Source: an uncultured Clostridia bacterium (GTDB taxonomy: Bacteria; Bacillota; Clostridia; Christensenellales; Borkfalkiaceae). Taken from it: a stretch of 39,691 nucleotides of DNA. The notes beneath the pieces are model-generated. The model saw nothing but the letters and a program-made list of their open reading frames with translations. It did not search any database and had not been told where the DNA came from. The stretch spans positions 1-39,691 of the forward strand of contig CANRHB010000014.1 of the NCBI GenBank assembly GCA_947630325.1, written 5' to 3'. Below are positions 31,365 through 39,301 of the stretch, in pieces (the stretch's first letter is position 1; each line of letters opens with the position of its first letter). A program made the position numbers and the translations under genes.

Positions 31365-33155
31365 TTACTTCTTCCTTACAAGATTGTTTTTGCCGCCCGC
31401 AAGCAGAATTTTGCGCTCCTCTTCGGAGAGTTTTCCAAGCGAAAGCACAATGTCCTTCGTCCTACGCTTGCCGACGACTTTTGCAACGATGCGCTCTTCC
31501 CCCGTTTTCACGTGTTCGGCGATCTTCTCAAGGTGCAGAATATCGCCGTCCTTGAACTCGAATTTCTCGTAAACGAGCGGCAAAATGCCCCAATCGATGA
31601 GGTGGGTGCGCAGTTTTTCGGGGAAATTTTTTGCAAGGGCCGCGAACGCTCCGCGCTCTCTGTCCTCGACCGCATACGACCAGGCGTAATCTTGGAGATC
31701 GCCGATGACGACCGCAAGATCCCCCTCCTCGCCGTCGACCGAAAGTTGCAAATTTTCGGGCAGAGGCGGGAATTCGGGGAGCGGAGCGACCTCTTCATCG
31801 TATGCAAGCGCGCCCTTTTGCGGCTTTCCGATGTCATTTATCACGCGGCTCAAATAGGGAGCGGGGTCGAATTTGTACTTTTTGACCCGCTTCGGATAGT
31901 CGAGCCCGAGCGCAGAAGTAAGTTGCCCTCCGTTTGCGAGGGACGCCGCGATCGTCCTTGCGTCGAGGCGGAGAATGCTTTCAAAACAAAAATCGGTGTC
32001 CAAACAGCGCACCTCCGAACTAAGAGGCCTGTTGAGATCCACGCCCGCGCGCAGAAGAACGCCCAAATATCCGTTTTCGGCGAGGGCGAGCGTCACGGGC
32101 TTGGAATGTTGCAGAACGCTGCACGAAATTTCGCCGCCGATCTGTTTCTCCCGCAAAATTTCCGCCATCTCCGCGACCGTCTCGTATGTAGCATAGGCGG
32201 CGTCCACGGCAGTCGGCGGGAGAAAGACGCGCCCCTCTTTCAAATACTCTGCGGGAGGGTCGGAGAGGAATTCGCGCACGGTCGTAATGTTCCCCTCTGC
32301 CCCGATCATCGGTTCGATGTCCGAAAGGTCGACAACGATCGCGCCGTCATAGTAGGCGGGTTGCAGAGGCGCAAGGGACTTAAAATCTTCGGCGCGCAGA
32401 TGCGTCTCGAAATACTCCCGCGTTTTCTCGTCGGTCGCCCAGACGGAGGCCGCGATCCCCGCACTCCCAAGCGCATTGTCGAGCGCGTTGCGGTAGTCCA
32501 TGGAAAGACCCGAAACGCCCGCGCCGAACACTTCGAGATATTTTTCTTCTGTGAAATTCCCTGCCTTTTCGAGGGCCTGCAAAACGGCGAGAGCAACGTC
32601 GGTCGGCCCCACGCCCTTGCGGAGTTTCCCCTTCAAATATAGGGCGAGAAGTGCGCGGCAAGGCTCCTCCGCCGACCCCTTTGTGAAGAGACGGAGAAGA
32701 TTGCCCTCCTCCTTCCAAAGGACCATTGCGCCGAGCGCGCCGCAGGAAATTTCATTGGAAGCAAAGAAAAGCTGTCCGCTCTTTGCGACCTGTTCGCGGG
32801 CAAATGCGCCCATGTCGCCGAGATCTTCGGGAAGAAACGCGCCGCCGCGGTTTTTTGCCGCCGAGCGCAGAAAATCGCCGTCGAAATATCCCTCGAAGAG
32901 ATAGGTAGGAAGGGGAAATTCCTTCATGCCCACAAAGTCGAGGGTGCGCAGGACGTCCGTCTCGTCGCATAAAAGCGCCGCGTCGGGCTTCAATGCAAGC
33001 GTTTTGCCCATGCTCTTGGAATGCGCCGACAAAATGGAGTAAGTGACCGTATTCTTTTCGGCCGCTTCCTTTTTATCCGAAGTCATGAACGCCTCGCTCT
33101 CTTTCACGAGCCGCCCGTCCATGTAGTAAACGCCTTGCCTGATAACTTTGATCAT
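31365..33155 (-). CDS. Aconitase-superfamily hydratase-like protein lacking the Fe-S ligands
   Basis: The 596-residue protein follows the layout of the YbhJ-type aconitase-like hydratases: TVTYSILSAHS (37-46), GVGPTDVALAVL (181-192), VSGLSMDYRNALD (214-226), PAYYDGAIVVDLSDIEPMI (266-284), LDARTIAASLANGGQLTSA (397-415), IDWGILPLV (520-528) and EEERKILLAGG (578-588). But the SDSHT active-site string is changed to SNEIS (133-137). The GCAGG and CGPC cluster-ligand segments (expected near 312-325 and 375-390) lack cysteines at the right places. The protein is also about 150 residues shorter than relatives I recall. It has an intact frame, a good binding site (GGAGGA) and promoter, so it is a maintained protein, likely without hydratase activity. 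Its role next to the macrodomain is unknown. Confidence 0.8.
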   Translation of the reverse strand: MIKVIRQGVYYMDGRLVKESEAFMTSDKKEAAEKNTVTYSILSAHSKSMGKTLALKPDAALLCDETDVLRTLDFVGMKEFPLPTYLFEGYFDGDFLRSAAKNRGGAFLPEDLGDMGAFAREQVAKSGQLFFASNEISCGALGAMVLWKEEGNLLRLFTKGSAEEPCRALLALYLKGKLRKGVGPTDVALAVLQALEKAGNFTEEKYLEVFGAGVSGLSMDYRNALDNALGSAGIAASVWATDEKTREYFETHLRAEDFKSLAPLQPAYYDGAIVVDLSDIEPMIGAEGNITTVREFLSDPPAEYLKEGRVFLPPTAVDAAYATYETVAEMAEILREKQIGGEISCSVLQHSKPVTLALAENGYLGVLLRAGVDLNRPLSSEVRCLDTDFCFESILRLDARTIAASLANGGQLTSALGLDYPKRVKKYKFDPAPYLSRVINDIGKPQKGALAYDEEVAPLPEFPPLPENLQLSVDGEEGDLAVVIGDLQDYAWSYAVEDRERGAFAALAKNFPEKLRTHLIDWGILPLVYEKFEFKDGDILHLEKIAEHVKTGEERIVAKVVGKRRTKDIVLSLGKLSEEERKILLAGGKNNLVRKK

Positions 33156-33181
33156 GTTATCCTCCGTTTGTAGCATTTATG

Positions 33182-33210
33182 ATTATAACAAATTGTAAGG
33201 GAAATTTCAA
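33182..33210 (-). promoter_or_regulatory. Promoter of the aconitase-like/macrodomain operon
   Basis: TTGAAA (33205-33210), 17 bp, TATAAT (33182-33187) on the minus strand. Confidence 0.78.
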
Positions 33211-33265
33211 GCGTTCCTTGAAACCTTTCTGCGCTTTACGGTAAATTTTTCCATCTCCCAAACGC

Positions 33266-33294
33266 TTGCATTTTGCCACAAGATGTTTTATACT
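33266..33294 (+). promoter_or_regulatory. Promoter of the PH-like membrane protein gene, possibly leaderless
   Basis: TTGCAT (33266-33271), 17 bp, TATACT (33289-33294). The predicted start of transcription coincides with the A of the ATG at 33301, and no ribosome binding site is visible. Confidence 0.6.
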
Positions 33295-33300
33295 TGAACT

Positions 33301-33798
33301 ATGGAAAAAAACGATCCGCGCTATCCCTTTAAGTTCACGCCAATCATGCTCATTCTCTTTTTATTGGGACTTGCCCTCTGCGTTGCGGGCTTCGGGCTCA
33401 CCTTGTGGCGTTTTCTCAATTTCCTCAAAGAGGACATCGGCAACATTTACGGCTGGATGCAATACGTCATCCTCTTCTTTGTGAGCGTCTTTCTTGCGGC
33501 GCTCATCATTGCGATGCTCATCCGCTCTCAATACGTCATCACCGACAGACACCTCATCGTGCAATTCGGGTTCATCAGGCAAAAATACGAACTCAAACAG
33601 ATCTACTCCGTCCACCTCTTCAAGGGGCTCAATAAACTTGCCGTCTATTTTGACGATTTCAAGACGAAGTACACCGTGATCGTCGTCAAAGACGCGTGGT
33701 ACGAGGACTTTGTGCACTCCCTCCTCGAGCGCAACCCGAAGATCGGCTTCTCCTTCTCCACCCCCGAGGAAGAGGAGGAATTCAAAAAGAAAAAGTGA
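33301..33798 (+). CDS. Membrane protein with bacterial PH-like domain
   Basis: The 165-residue protein has two transmembrane helices (about 14-37 and 50-70) followed by a cytoplasmic domain whose opening SQYVITDRHLIVQFGFIRQKYELKQIYSV resembles bacterial PH (bPH) domains, as in YdbT- or YokE-like proteins. The C-terminus is highly charged. No Shine-Dalgarno sequence is present before the ATG, which together with the promoter spacing suggests a leaderless message. Its stop codon directly abuts the stop codon of the convergent reductase gene. The function of this class is poorly known. Confidence 0.8.
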   Translation: MEKNDPRYPFKFTPIMLILFLLGLALCVAGFGLTLWRFLNFLKEDIGNIYGWMQYVILFFVSVFLAALIIAMLIRSQYVITDRHLIVQFGFIRQKYELKQIYSVHLFKGLNKLAVYFDDFKTKYTVIVVKDAWYEDFVHSLLERNPKIGFSFSTPEEEEEFKKKK

Positions 33799-34590
33799 TC
33801 AAAAGGCGTCTTTTTCCGTCTTTTGCCACTTCTTTGCGATGAATTTCATTTTGAGCGAAAGCGGAATGGGCGCGGTGGATATGCGCATCATCTTGTTCCA
33901 GAAACCGACGACAACCGAGCGTCGGTTTTTTTGTACCGCTTTTAGGCTCTTTTCGGCGACTTTTTCGGGCGGAAGCGCGGCAAGTTTCCCCCAAAGTCCC
34001 TGCTTTTTGATATACTTTCTGACGTCTTGCCGCGTGGGAATGGCGCCCGGGAGCACGCAGGTGACCTTGGCTCTGCCTTTAAGCTCGACGCGGAGCGCCG
34101 CATAAAACTGCCAAAGCGCCTTTTTCGTTGCGCTGTAGAGGGCAAAATAGGGCATGGGATAGAGCCCCGAGACGCTTCCGACCGCCAAAAATTCGGTCGT
34201 GCCGTTAAGGTCGCTCCGTCCCATCACGGCGCGCGTAAAGGAGACCGCCCCCTCGAAGTTCACCCGCGTCTGCATCACGAGTTTTTCCTCGGTGTATTTT
34301 TCGAACCCCTTCTGCACGTCAGCGCCCGCCACATAAATGAGCCGCGAAAAACGCGCCTTCACGCTGTCCGCATAGGCGAAAAAACGGCCGCGGGAACGCT
34401 CGTCCGCAAGGTCGCAGGGAAAATATTCTATCTGCAATTCGGGGAGCTCCGAGAGCAAAGTATCGGCGAGTTTTTGAAGGCGGCTCTCCTCCCGCCCTGT
34501 CAGAAAGAGAGGCTCTCCCCTTTCCGCCAAAAGCCGAACGAACGCGCCGCCAAGGCCCCCGCACGCGCCCGTGATGAGGGTGTAGTTCAT
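33799..34590 (-). CDS. Short-chain dehydrogenase/reductase
   Basis: The 263-residue protein has the SDR cofactor motif TGACGGLGG near the start, the catalytic serine in GSVSGLYPMP and the YSATKKA (YxxxK) motif. The C-terminal 60 residues are basic and amphipathic (WNKMMRISTAPIPLSLKMKFIAKKW), suggesting membrane association as in some acyl-chain reductases. The ATG overlaps the thioesterase stop (ATGA). A longer frame extends across the thioesterase gene but is not supported. With a thioesterase in the same operon, a role in acyl or hydroxy-acid metabolism is plausible. Confidence 0.9.
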   Translation of the reverse strand: MNYTLITGACGGLGGAFVRLLAERGEPLFLTGREESRLQKLADTLLSELPELQIEYFPCDLADERSRGRFFAYADSVKARFSRLIYVAGADVQKGFEKYTEEKLVMQTRVNFEGAVSFTRAVMGRSDLNGTTEFLAVGSVSGLYPMPYFALYSATKKALWQFYAALRVELKGRAKVTCVLPGAIPTRQDVRKYIKKQGLWGKLAALPPEKVAEKSLKAVQKNRRSVVVGFWNKMMRISTAPIPLSLKMKFIAKKWQKTEKDAF

Positions 34591-35099
34591 GCCGCGTCTC
34601 CGAAGGGAATTTCTTTTACGCCGTCCTCGATGAGGTAGCACATCTCCTCGTGTTCGTTGACGCCCGCCTGGATCTGTTGCGGGGTAAGTTTTAAGTATTT
34701 GATCGTCGCCTGCGCAAGTACGGTGCCGTCGGGGAGCATGATCGCACACTCCGCCGTAAGAAACGCGCCGCCGTCGCGGACGATCTCCCCTCTCCCCATA
34801 AGAGTTTCGCCGTAAGGCACGGGTTTGCGGTATTTTGTCTCGAGCGAGAGGGTCACGCCATAGGTGAATTCGCCCCCCTCCTTCGCCCAGAGCGCGCGCA
34901 GACCCATTTCGTCGAGCATCGCCGTGATGAGCCCGCCGTGCACCCGACCGGGGTAGCTTTGGTGCTCCTCGCGGAAGCGGAAGAGAGACATCACGCTCCC
35001 GTCCTCCATGCTGTAAAAGGGCGCCTGCACCCCGTAAACATTGTCTAAGCCGCACACCGCGCACATCTTGCTGTTTCTCTGTTTCCAAGCCACTTTCAT
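34587..35099 (-). CDS. PaaI-type hotdog-fold thioesterase
   Basis: The 170-residue protein starts with a CAVCG segment (as in other PaaI-like members with an N-terminal Cys pair). Its hotdog core has GRVHGGLITAMLDEMG, the active-site helix, followed by SLETKYRKPVPYGETL and DGTVLAQATIKYLKL. It should hydrolyse an acyl-CoA. The start at 35099 follows AGGAGAAAA at the right distance. It is the first gene of a two-gene operon with the reductase. Upstream bile salt hydrolase has its own terminator, so it is a separate unit. Confidence 0.88.
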   Translation of the reverse strand: MKVAWKQRNSKMCAVCGLDNVYGVQAPFYSMEDGSVMSLFRFREEHQSYPGRVHGGLITAMLDEMGLRALWAKEGGEFTYGVTLSLETKYRKPVPYGETLMGRGEIVRDGGAFLTAECAIMLPDGTVLAQATIKYLKLTPQQIQAGVNEHEEMCYLIEDGVKEIPFGDAA

Positions 35100-35120
35100 T
35101 TGATTTTCTCCTATGCGGGC

Positions 35121-35149
35121 ATTATAGCACGTTTCCTTTCCGCCGTCAA
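35121..35149 (-). promoter_or_regulatory. Promoter of the thioesterase-reductase operon
   Basis: TTGACG (35144-35149), 17 bp, TATAAT (35121-35126) on the minus strand. Confidence 0.78.
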
Positions 35150-35160
35150 GTTGATGAAGC

Positions 35161-35209
35161 AAAGAAGAAGCCGCCCGCGGCGCTTGTGTTTTTAAGCGCC
35201 GCGAGCGGC
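35161..35209 (-). terminator. Terminator of the bile salt hydrolase gene
   Basis: A 16-bp stem (35194-35209 with 35170-35185, one G-U pair in RNA) and a TTCTTCTTT tail on the minus strand. It overlaps the upstream edge of the next operon's control region. Confidence 0.85.
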
Positions 35210-35215
35210 AACATT

Positions 35216-36184
35216 TTAATTTTGAATATCGAAGGCTTCATGCTCGAGGAGCGGATAACAGGCAAGTTCGGTCCCGTCCAAGTTTTCGCGGTGCATATCC
35301 ACGCCGTGGATGCGGGAGTTGTCGTAAGTCTTGTAGTAATAAATGCCGCGGTCGACATTGCAACAGGAGGCGTAAACGGTGATCTCGTACCGTTCGCCGA
35401 GCTTCACGCACCCGCGCTGTTGCTCCACCGAGTCGAGAATGTGGAAGAATTGGCTCACGCTCTCCTCCTCGCTCTCCCCCGAAAGGGAGTGCGCCCGCGT
35501 GAAGGCGGCTTTTACAAAGCGGGAGGCGGAGGAAAGGTCCCCGGGGAGCCCCATCGCCCCCATGCCGCGGCTGTAAGGCTTTAGGTCAAGCCCCGCAAAG
35601 TTGTTCTTCGGCGGCTCGATGGAGAGCGCCATATAGTCGGCAAGGCGGTTCATCTGCATGGGGAAAGGCGGGTTGTTGGTCATCACTCCCACGGGGTTTT
35701 CGTACACTCTCAGCCCCTCCCCCGTGCTCTCTACCACAAGGGAGGAAGTCCTGTCCGAGATCATAAAGTGCAGGGGCGTAAGGGGCAGTTCTTTACTAAA
35801 TGGAATGTCCGCAAGGTTCAAATTTTCAAGGAGTTTTTTCGTGTCCTCCACCCTTTCGCACTGCGCGAGAACAAAGGGAATGAGCTCGAAGGGCGAAACG
35901 TTGGTCTTGCCCTCCTTTTCGGGAAAATAGACGGCGTTTCCCGGGAAGTTGAGCCCCGCCATGCCGAGCCCTTTTTCATTCACTGCGTCGTAAAAGAGCG
36001 GATAGCCGTCCTGCACATACGCCATGCCGATGAGCGCAAAGTGGGTCTTGAGTTCCCCCGCCTTCCGAAAGACAAGCGGGAAGTTGCGCGGCACGACGGT
36101 GACTTCCTCGCGGTAGGAATATTCGAGGTCCAAATTTCTGCCGAAGTAATGGTCCTTGGTGGAATAGGTGATCGCAGTACACAT
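35216..36184 (-). CDS. Choloylglycine (conjugated bile salt) hydrolase family protein
   Basis: The 322-residue Ntn hydrolase begins MCTAITY, exposing Cys2 as nucleophile after Met removal. Other active-site residues known from Clostridium and Lactobacillus enzymes are present: Arg16 and Asp19 (GRNLDLEYS), Asn79 (AGLNFPGNAVY), Asn170/171 (VMTNNP) and Arg222 (LPGDLSSASRFV). It lacks a signal peptide and so is cytoplasmic. It cleaves glycine or taurine from conjugated bile acids; penicillin V acylases share the fold but the AGLNFPGNA string favours bile salts. AAGGAG precedes the start. It is monocistronic with its own promoter and terminator. It strongly suggests a gut habitat. Confidence 0.93.
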   Translation of the reverse strand: MCTAITYSTKDHYFGRNLDLEYSYREEVTVVPRNFPLVFRKAGELKTHFALIGMAYVQDGYPLFYDAVNEKGLGMAGLNFPGNAVYFPEKEGKTNVSPFELIPFVLAQCERVEDTKKLLENLNLADIPFSKELPLTPLHFMISDRTSSLVVESTGEGLRVYENPVGVMTNNPPFPMQMNRLADYMALSIEPPKNNFAGLDLKPYSRGMGAMGLPGDLSSASRFVKAAFTRAHSLSGESEEESVSQFFHILDSVEQQRGCVKLGERYEITVYASCCNVDRGIYYYKTYDNSRIHGVDMHRENLDGTELACYPLLEHEAFDIQN

Positions 36185-36241
36185 AATTCTCTCCTTAACG
36201 TGGGTGAAATTTTTTGCTTCTATGCGCAACGCGCGAAAACA

Positions 36242-36270
36242 ATTATACCACCCCCTTAGCTGAAAATCAA
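36242..36270 (-). promoter_or_regulatory. Promoter of the bile salt hydrolase gene
   Basis: TTGATT (36265-36270), 17 bp, TATAAT (36242-36247) on the minus strand. Confidence 0.78.
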
Positions 36271-36312
36271 GACGAATTGTAGAATTTGCAGAAAACCCGC
36301 CCGCATGTTCCA

Positions 36313-36500
36313 AATTGTCATTTCGAGCTTGTCGAGAAACTCTACCGCATTATAACAAGGCGAGATTTCTCCACTCCGCCTGCGGCTTGGTCGAAATGAC
36401 AATATAGCTCTCGGCGCCCCTGTAGGGGAGCTGTCGCCCCGCGCGAAGTTCTTTTTTTCTAAGCGCGGCACGAGGAGCCTGTGACGAAGTAGCGCAGTCG
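36313..36500. repeat. Intergenic repeat copy left of the TIR gene
   Basis: It holds an inverted repeat ending in TTGTCATTTCGA (36315) and TCGAAATGACAA (36391), the block at 36341-36374 shared with 39562-39595 (33 of 34 positions), and the 62-bp block 36413-36474 identical to 39302-39363. The rest of the gene-free stretch 36271-36600 shows nothing else I can name. Confidence 0.85.
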
Positions 36501-36604
36501 AGGAATGTCTTTTTTATAACTCTTAGGCTTTTTTGTTATCATGCGGCATCGTCGTTAAGGCACAGGCACTACAGCAAAGTTGCCATATTATTTTGTAATT
36601 TTTG

Positions 36605-36633
36605 TTGATTTTTGTGAGATATTATTGTATAAT
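36605..36633 (+). promoter_or_regulatory. Promoter of the TIR-domain gene
   Basis: TTGATT (36605-36610), 17 bp, TATAAT (36628-36633), giving a leader of about 20 nt before the ATG at 36659. The near-consensus boxes suggest standing expression unless repressed. Confidence 0.8.
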
Positions 36634-36658
36634 CAAACAAAAAATCACCGAGGGAAAA

Positions 36659-38488
36659 ATGAAAAATTTATTTTTAAGCCATGCAGGAGCAGATGGGGAA
36701 ATCATTGAGCCCTTATGCCACATTCTAAAAAAACGCCAAGACAATAAGGAAATCGTGTTTTCTTCGCTTGCGGAAACAGGAACGCGCGGCGGAGACGAGC
36801 TCATGCCGTGGATCAATCAAAATCTCGAACAATGCGAAATTTTTGTAGCCGTAATTACAGAAAATTATGTTCGAAGTTTGTATTGTATGTATGAGCTTAA
36901 TTTGGCCATCTATCTTTATGCTCAAAAACGGCTATCAAAAATTATCCCAATTTGTAGTAGCGAGAATGTCTACCGTAAAATTGAGAAACTTCTCGCGCCA
37001 TATGGACTAATTTATCTCAATGCTTCCGATCCGGAAAAAGCAAGCGACATTTTTTTATATACTTTTTCTCTGTCCGCAGAGGAAATTTGTATCGATCGGG
37101 TGCGGGAAGTCATGAGGGCGATTGCAAGTAAACAGTCGAATTCTCCCTACATCGGCTGTACAGCTGAAGAATACGGCCAATATATCTCTTATTGTGAAGA
37201 GCAGAAAATCAGAAAAATTCAAGATCAATCGCTTCCGATAGAAGAGGTCAGGCGCAATCTGCTCAATTGCAATGAGATCGTTATCTTTGCAACGACGGGG
37301 ATCGGCGTTATCCGTACCCTGCGGGAGAATGTCTTTGTGGATGCATTGCTTTGCGGAACGAAGATCCATGTTATTACTGCCAATCCTTGGTCGGGGTTTT
37401 GTGAAGATGTCGCGTGCATCGAGGATCCCGCCAACGACGGTGCTTCGCGTATCAAGCCACTCGCAGATGAGTTCGGCACGGTATTCGGATACTTGCGAGA
37501 GGCCTATGAAGCGGCAAAAGAAAGGGCAAATGGCAAACCAATCGGCGACATTATCTGCTACTGCTCTTATACATTGCTAAGACAAACAATCACTATGGGA
37601 CGTAAGCAAAACGGTGATGGTTGGTGTTGGCTCAGCATGACTTTGCCGCCAAAACGTTCGAATACAAAGACGCCATCATTGCTACTTGAGGGAAATATAC
37701 AGGACGATAGTCTTCTGATTTCGACGGTTTGGAAGCACTGCAATGGCGTTATGGAAATTGCTAAAAAACGGAAGGGATGTTTTTCCATATCGAATACTAT
37801 CAGAAGTCGTCCGTTTTATCTGGAAAAGGTACCTGCGCGAGAATATTGGAAGCAGAAGTTTCTTTCGGCTATGCAGTTTATGAGCGAACGGCGTGATGAA
37901 TACGCTGAAGGTTTTTTGATCGAAGTTGCGGCGCAACATCCGTTACGGGGTGAGAAGCCAAACAGAGAGTTTGAAGAGCGCCTCAAATATGCTGTCCAAC
38001 TCTACAAGAAACTTATGGCAACGGATAACGAGGAAAGAGTCGTAAAAATCTACGTTCCCGGAAGCAGACACAAGTTCAATGGAAAAGTCGATCCCATCAG
38101 TTTAAGCGCAGCAGGGAAAGCTTATTTAATTTCCAAGGGCATACCCGCAGAAGACATCTATGGTGAAGAGGCAAATGATCGATATAAGGGAGAAGACGGT
38201 GTCTACAATAGCGCCGATGAATGCTATGTCGCTTCTGAACTGTTCAAGTCGGGGGATTTTGGATGTCTCTACTGTATTTGTTCACCCGTGCAGGTCATGC
38301 GTAAAACATTATTTTATTATGAATTTGGGGTTTTGCCACAATGTATTTCTGTTCCGACACAAAAGATGTATCATAGCGCGATTGATGAACTTTTTGACTC
38401 TATCCCAAACGTGTTATATTTAGATCACGATTGGCAGGACAAAAAGAACGAAGCCTTTATCAAATCTCGCGAAAATCGAAAGCCATAA
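36659..38488 (+). CDS. TIR-domain protein with middle domain and C-terminal DUF218/YdcF-like domain
   Basis: The 609-residue protein starts at ATG 36659 after GAGGGA. Residues 1-135 form a TIR domain: LFLSHAGADGEII at the start, then GDELMPWINQNLEQCEIFVAVITENYVRS and CMYELNLAI, with Glu79 at the place of the catalytic glutamate of NAD-cleaving TIR enzymes. Residues 160-430 are a domain I do not recognise; a strand near 206 (EIVIFATTGIGVIRTL) and a later HVITANPW look like an alpha/beta sensor fold. Residues 461-600 match the DUF218/YdcF pattern: VPGSRH, an ISLSAAGKAYLISKGIPAEDIYGEE stretch, NSADECYVASEL and SPVQVMRKTLFYYEFG. The gene is visibly AT-richer than its neighbours and lies between identical direct repeats. 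A defence or stress-signalling role is inferred. Confidence 0.8.
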   Translation: MKNLFLSHAGADGEIIEPLCHILKKRQDNKEIVFSSLAETGTRGGDELMPWINQNLEQCEIFVAVITENYVRSLYCMYELNLAIYLYAQKRLSKIIPICSSENVYRKIEKLLAPYGLIYLNASDPEKASDIFLYTFSLSAEEICIDRVREVMRAIASKQSNSPYIGCTAEEYGQYISYCEEQKIRKIQDQSLPIEEVRRNLLNCNEIVIFATTGIGVIRTLRENVFVDALLCGTKIHVITANPWSGFCEDVACIEDPANDGASRIKPLADEFGTVFGYLREAYEAAKERANGKPIGDIICYCSYTLLRQTITMGRKQNGDGWCWLSMTLPPKRSNTKTPSLLLEGNIQDDSLLISTVWKHCNGVMEIAKKRKGCFSISNTIRSRPFYLEKVPAREYWKQKFLSAMQFMSERRDEYAEGFLIEVAAQHPLRGEKPNREFEERLKYAVQLYKKLMATDNEERVVKIYVPGSRHKFNGKVDPISLSAAGKAYLISKGIPAEDIYGEEANDRYKGEDGVYNSADECYVASELFKSGDFGCLYCICSPVQVMRKTLFYYEFGVLPQCISVPTQKMYHSAIDELFDSIPNVLYLDHDWQDKKNEAFIKSRENRKP

Positions 38489-38704
38489 CCTTAGGTTAGC
38501 TATTTAACAACTAAAACTTGATACGCAACAAGAATACAATCAAATATTCGAAAAACTGTTATGAGTTCGATTTCCTTGCGGATTTAGCGTTGCTTTACAC
38601 CCCAAACTAAATTTCAACTCACACAAAGTGCTCTGACTAACGTAATTATTCCCTTGTGTAAAAGTGCTACAATCAATCCAAGAAAAATTTTTTTCAGGTC
38701 GCAA

Positions 38705-39271
38705 ATGGAAAAGAAACGGTGCAATTTTAGCTTGGGCGCAAAAAAGATCTCCGAAAAATCTTTGCGCTACCATGATACGCGTTGGTGCAAGCCCGAACAT
38801 CGGGACAAAGAACTCTTTGCAATGCTCGTGCTCGAAGGGATGCAGGCGGGAGTCAGTTGGGATCTCATCCTGGAAAAAGAAGAGAACTTCAGAAGGGCAT
38901 TCGACGGTTTCGACCCAACAATCGTTGCAAATTACGGCGAACAAAAGGTCGAGGAATTGCTTCAAAACAAGGGCATCATCCGCAACCGCAACAAGATCAT
39001 GGCGGCGATCGGCAATGCTCGCGCCTTCCTCAAAGTGCAGGAAGAATTCGGCAGTTTTGATAAATTTATTTGGAGTTTTACGGACGGGAAGGTCATCGAC
39101 CATCACCTTTCGGACATTAAGGACATGCCCGCAAAGGACGAACTTTCGGAAAAAGTCAGTTTAGAGCTCAAAAAGCGCGGCTTTAAGTTTGTGGGTCCGA
39201 CGATCGTCTATTCCTACCTGCAGGGCATCGGCGTCATCAACGACCATTGGGAACACTGCGATTTTCGGTAA
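38705..39271 (+). CDS. tag: DNA-3-methyladenine glycosylase I
   Basis: The 188-residue protein matches Tag: a cysteine in KKRCNF, YHDTRWCKP, LFAMLVLEGMQAGVSW, the GIIRNRNKIMAAIGNARAFL helix-hairpin region, KKRGFKFVGPTIVYSYLQGIGVINDH and a final HCDFR. Zinc ligands (Cys and His near the N-terminus, His and Cys at the end) appear conserved, though the usual RCGW...D opening is altered to RCNFSLGAKK. It removes 3-methyladenine from damaged DNA. The start is chosen at 38705 for family fit; the binding site (AGG) is weak. The 216-nt gap after the TIR gene holds no gene or clear terminator that I can see. Confidence 0.88.
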   Translation: MEKKRCNFSLGAKKISEKSLRYHDTRWCKPEHRDKELFAMLVLEGMQAGVSWDLILEKEENFRRAFDGFDPTIVANYGEQKVEELLQNKGIIRNRNKIMAAIGNARAFLKVQEEFGSFDKFIWSFTDGKVIDHHLSDIKDMPAKDELSEKVSLELKKRGFKFVGPTIVYSYLQGIGVINDHWEHCDFR

Positions 39272-39301
39272 GAAAATGTGTGAAAAAAACATCCCCCCCT
39301 T

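Noticed and set aside
34591..35088. N-terminal extension of the short-chain reductase
   Set aside because: It overlaps the thioesterase gene in another frame; the SDR motif and ATGA overlap fix the start at 34590.
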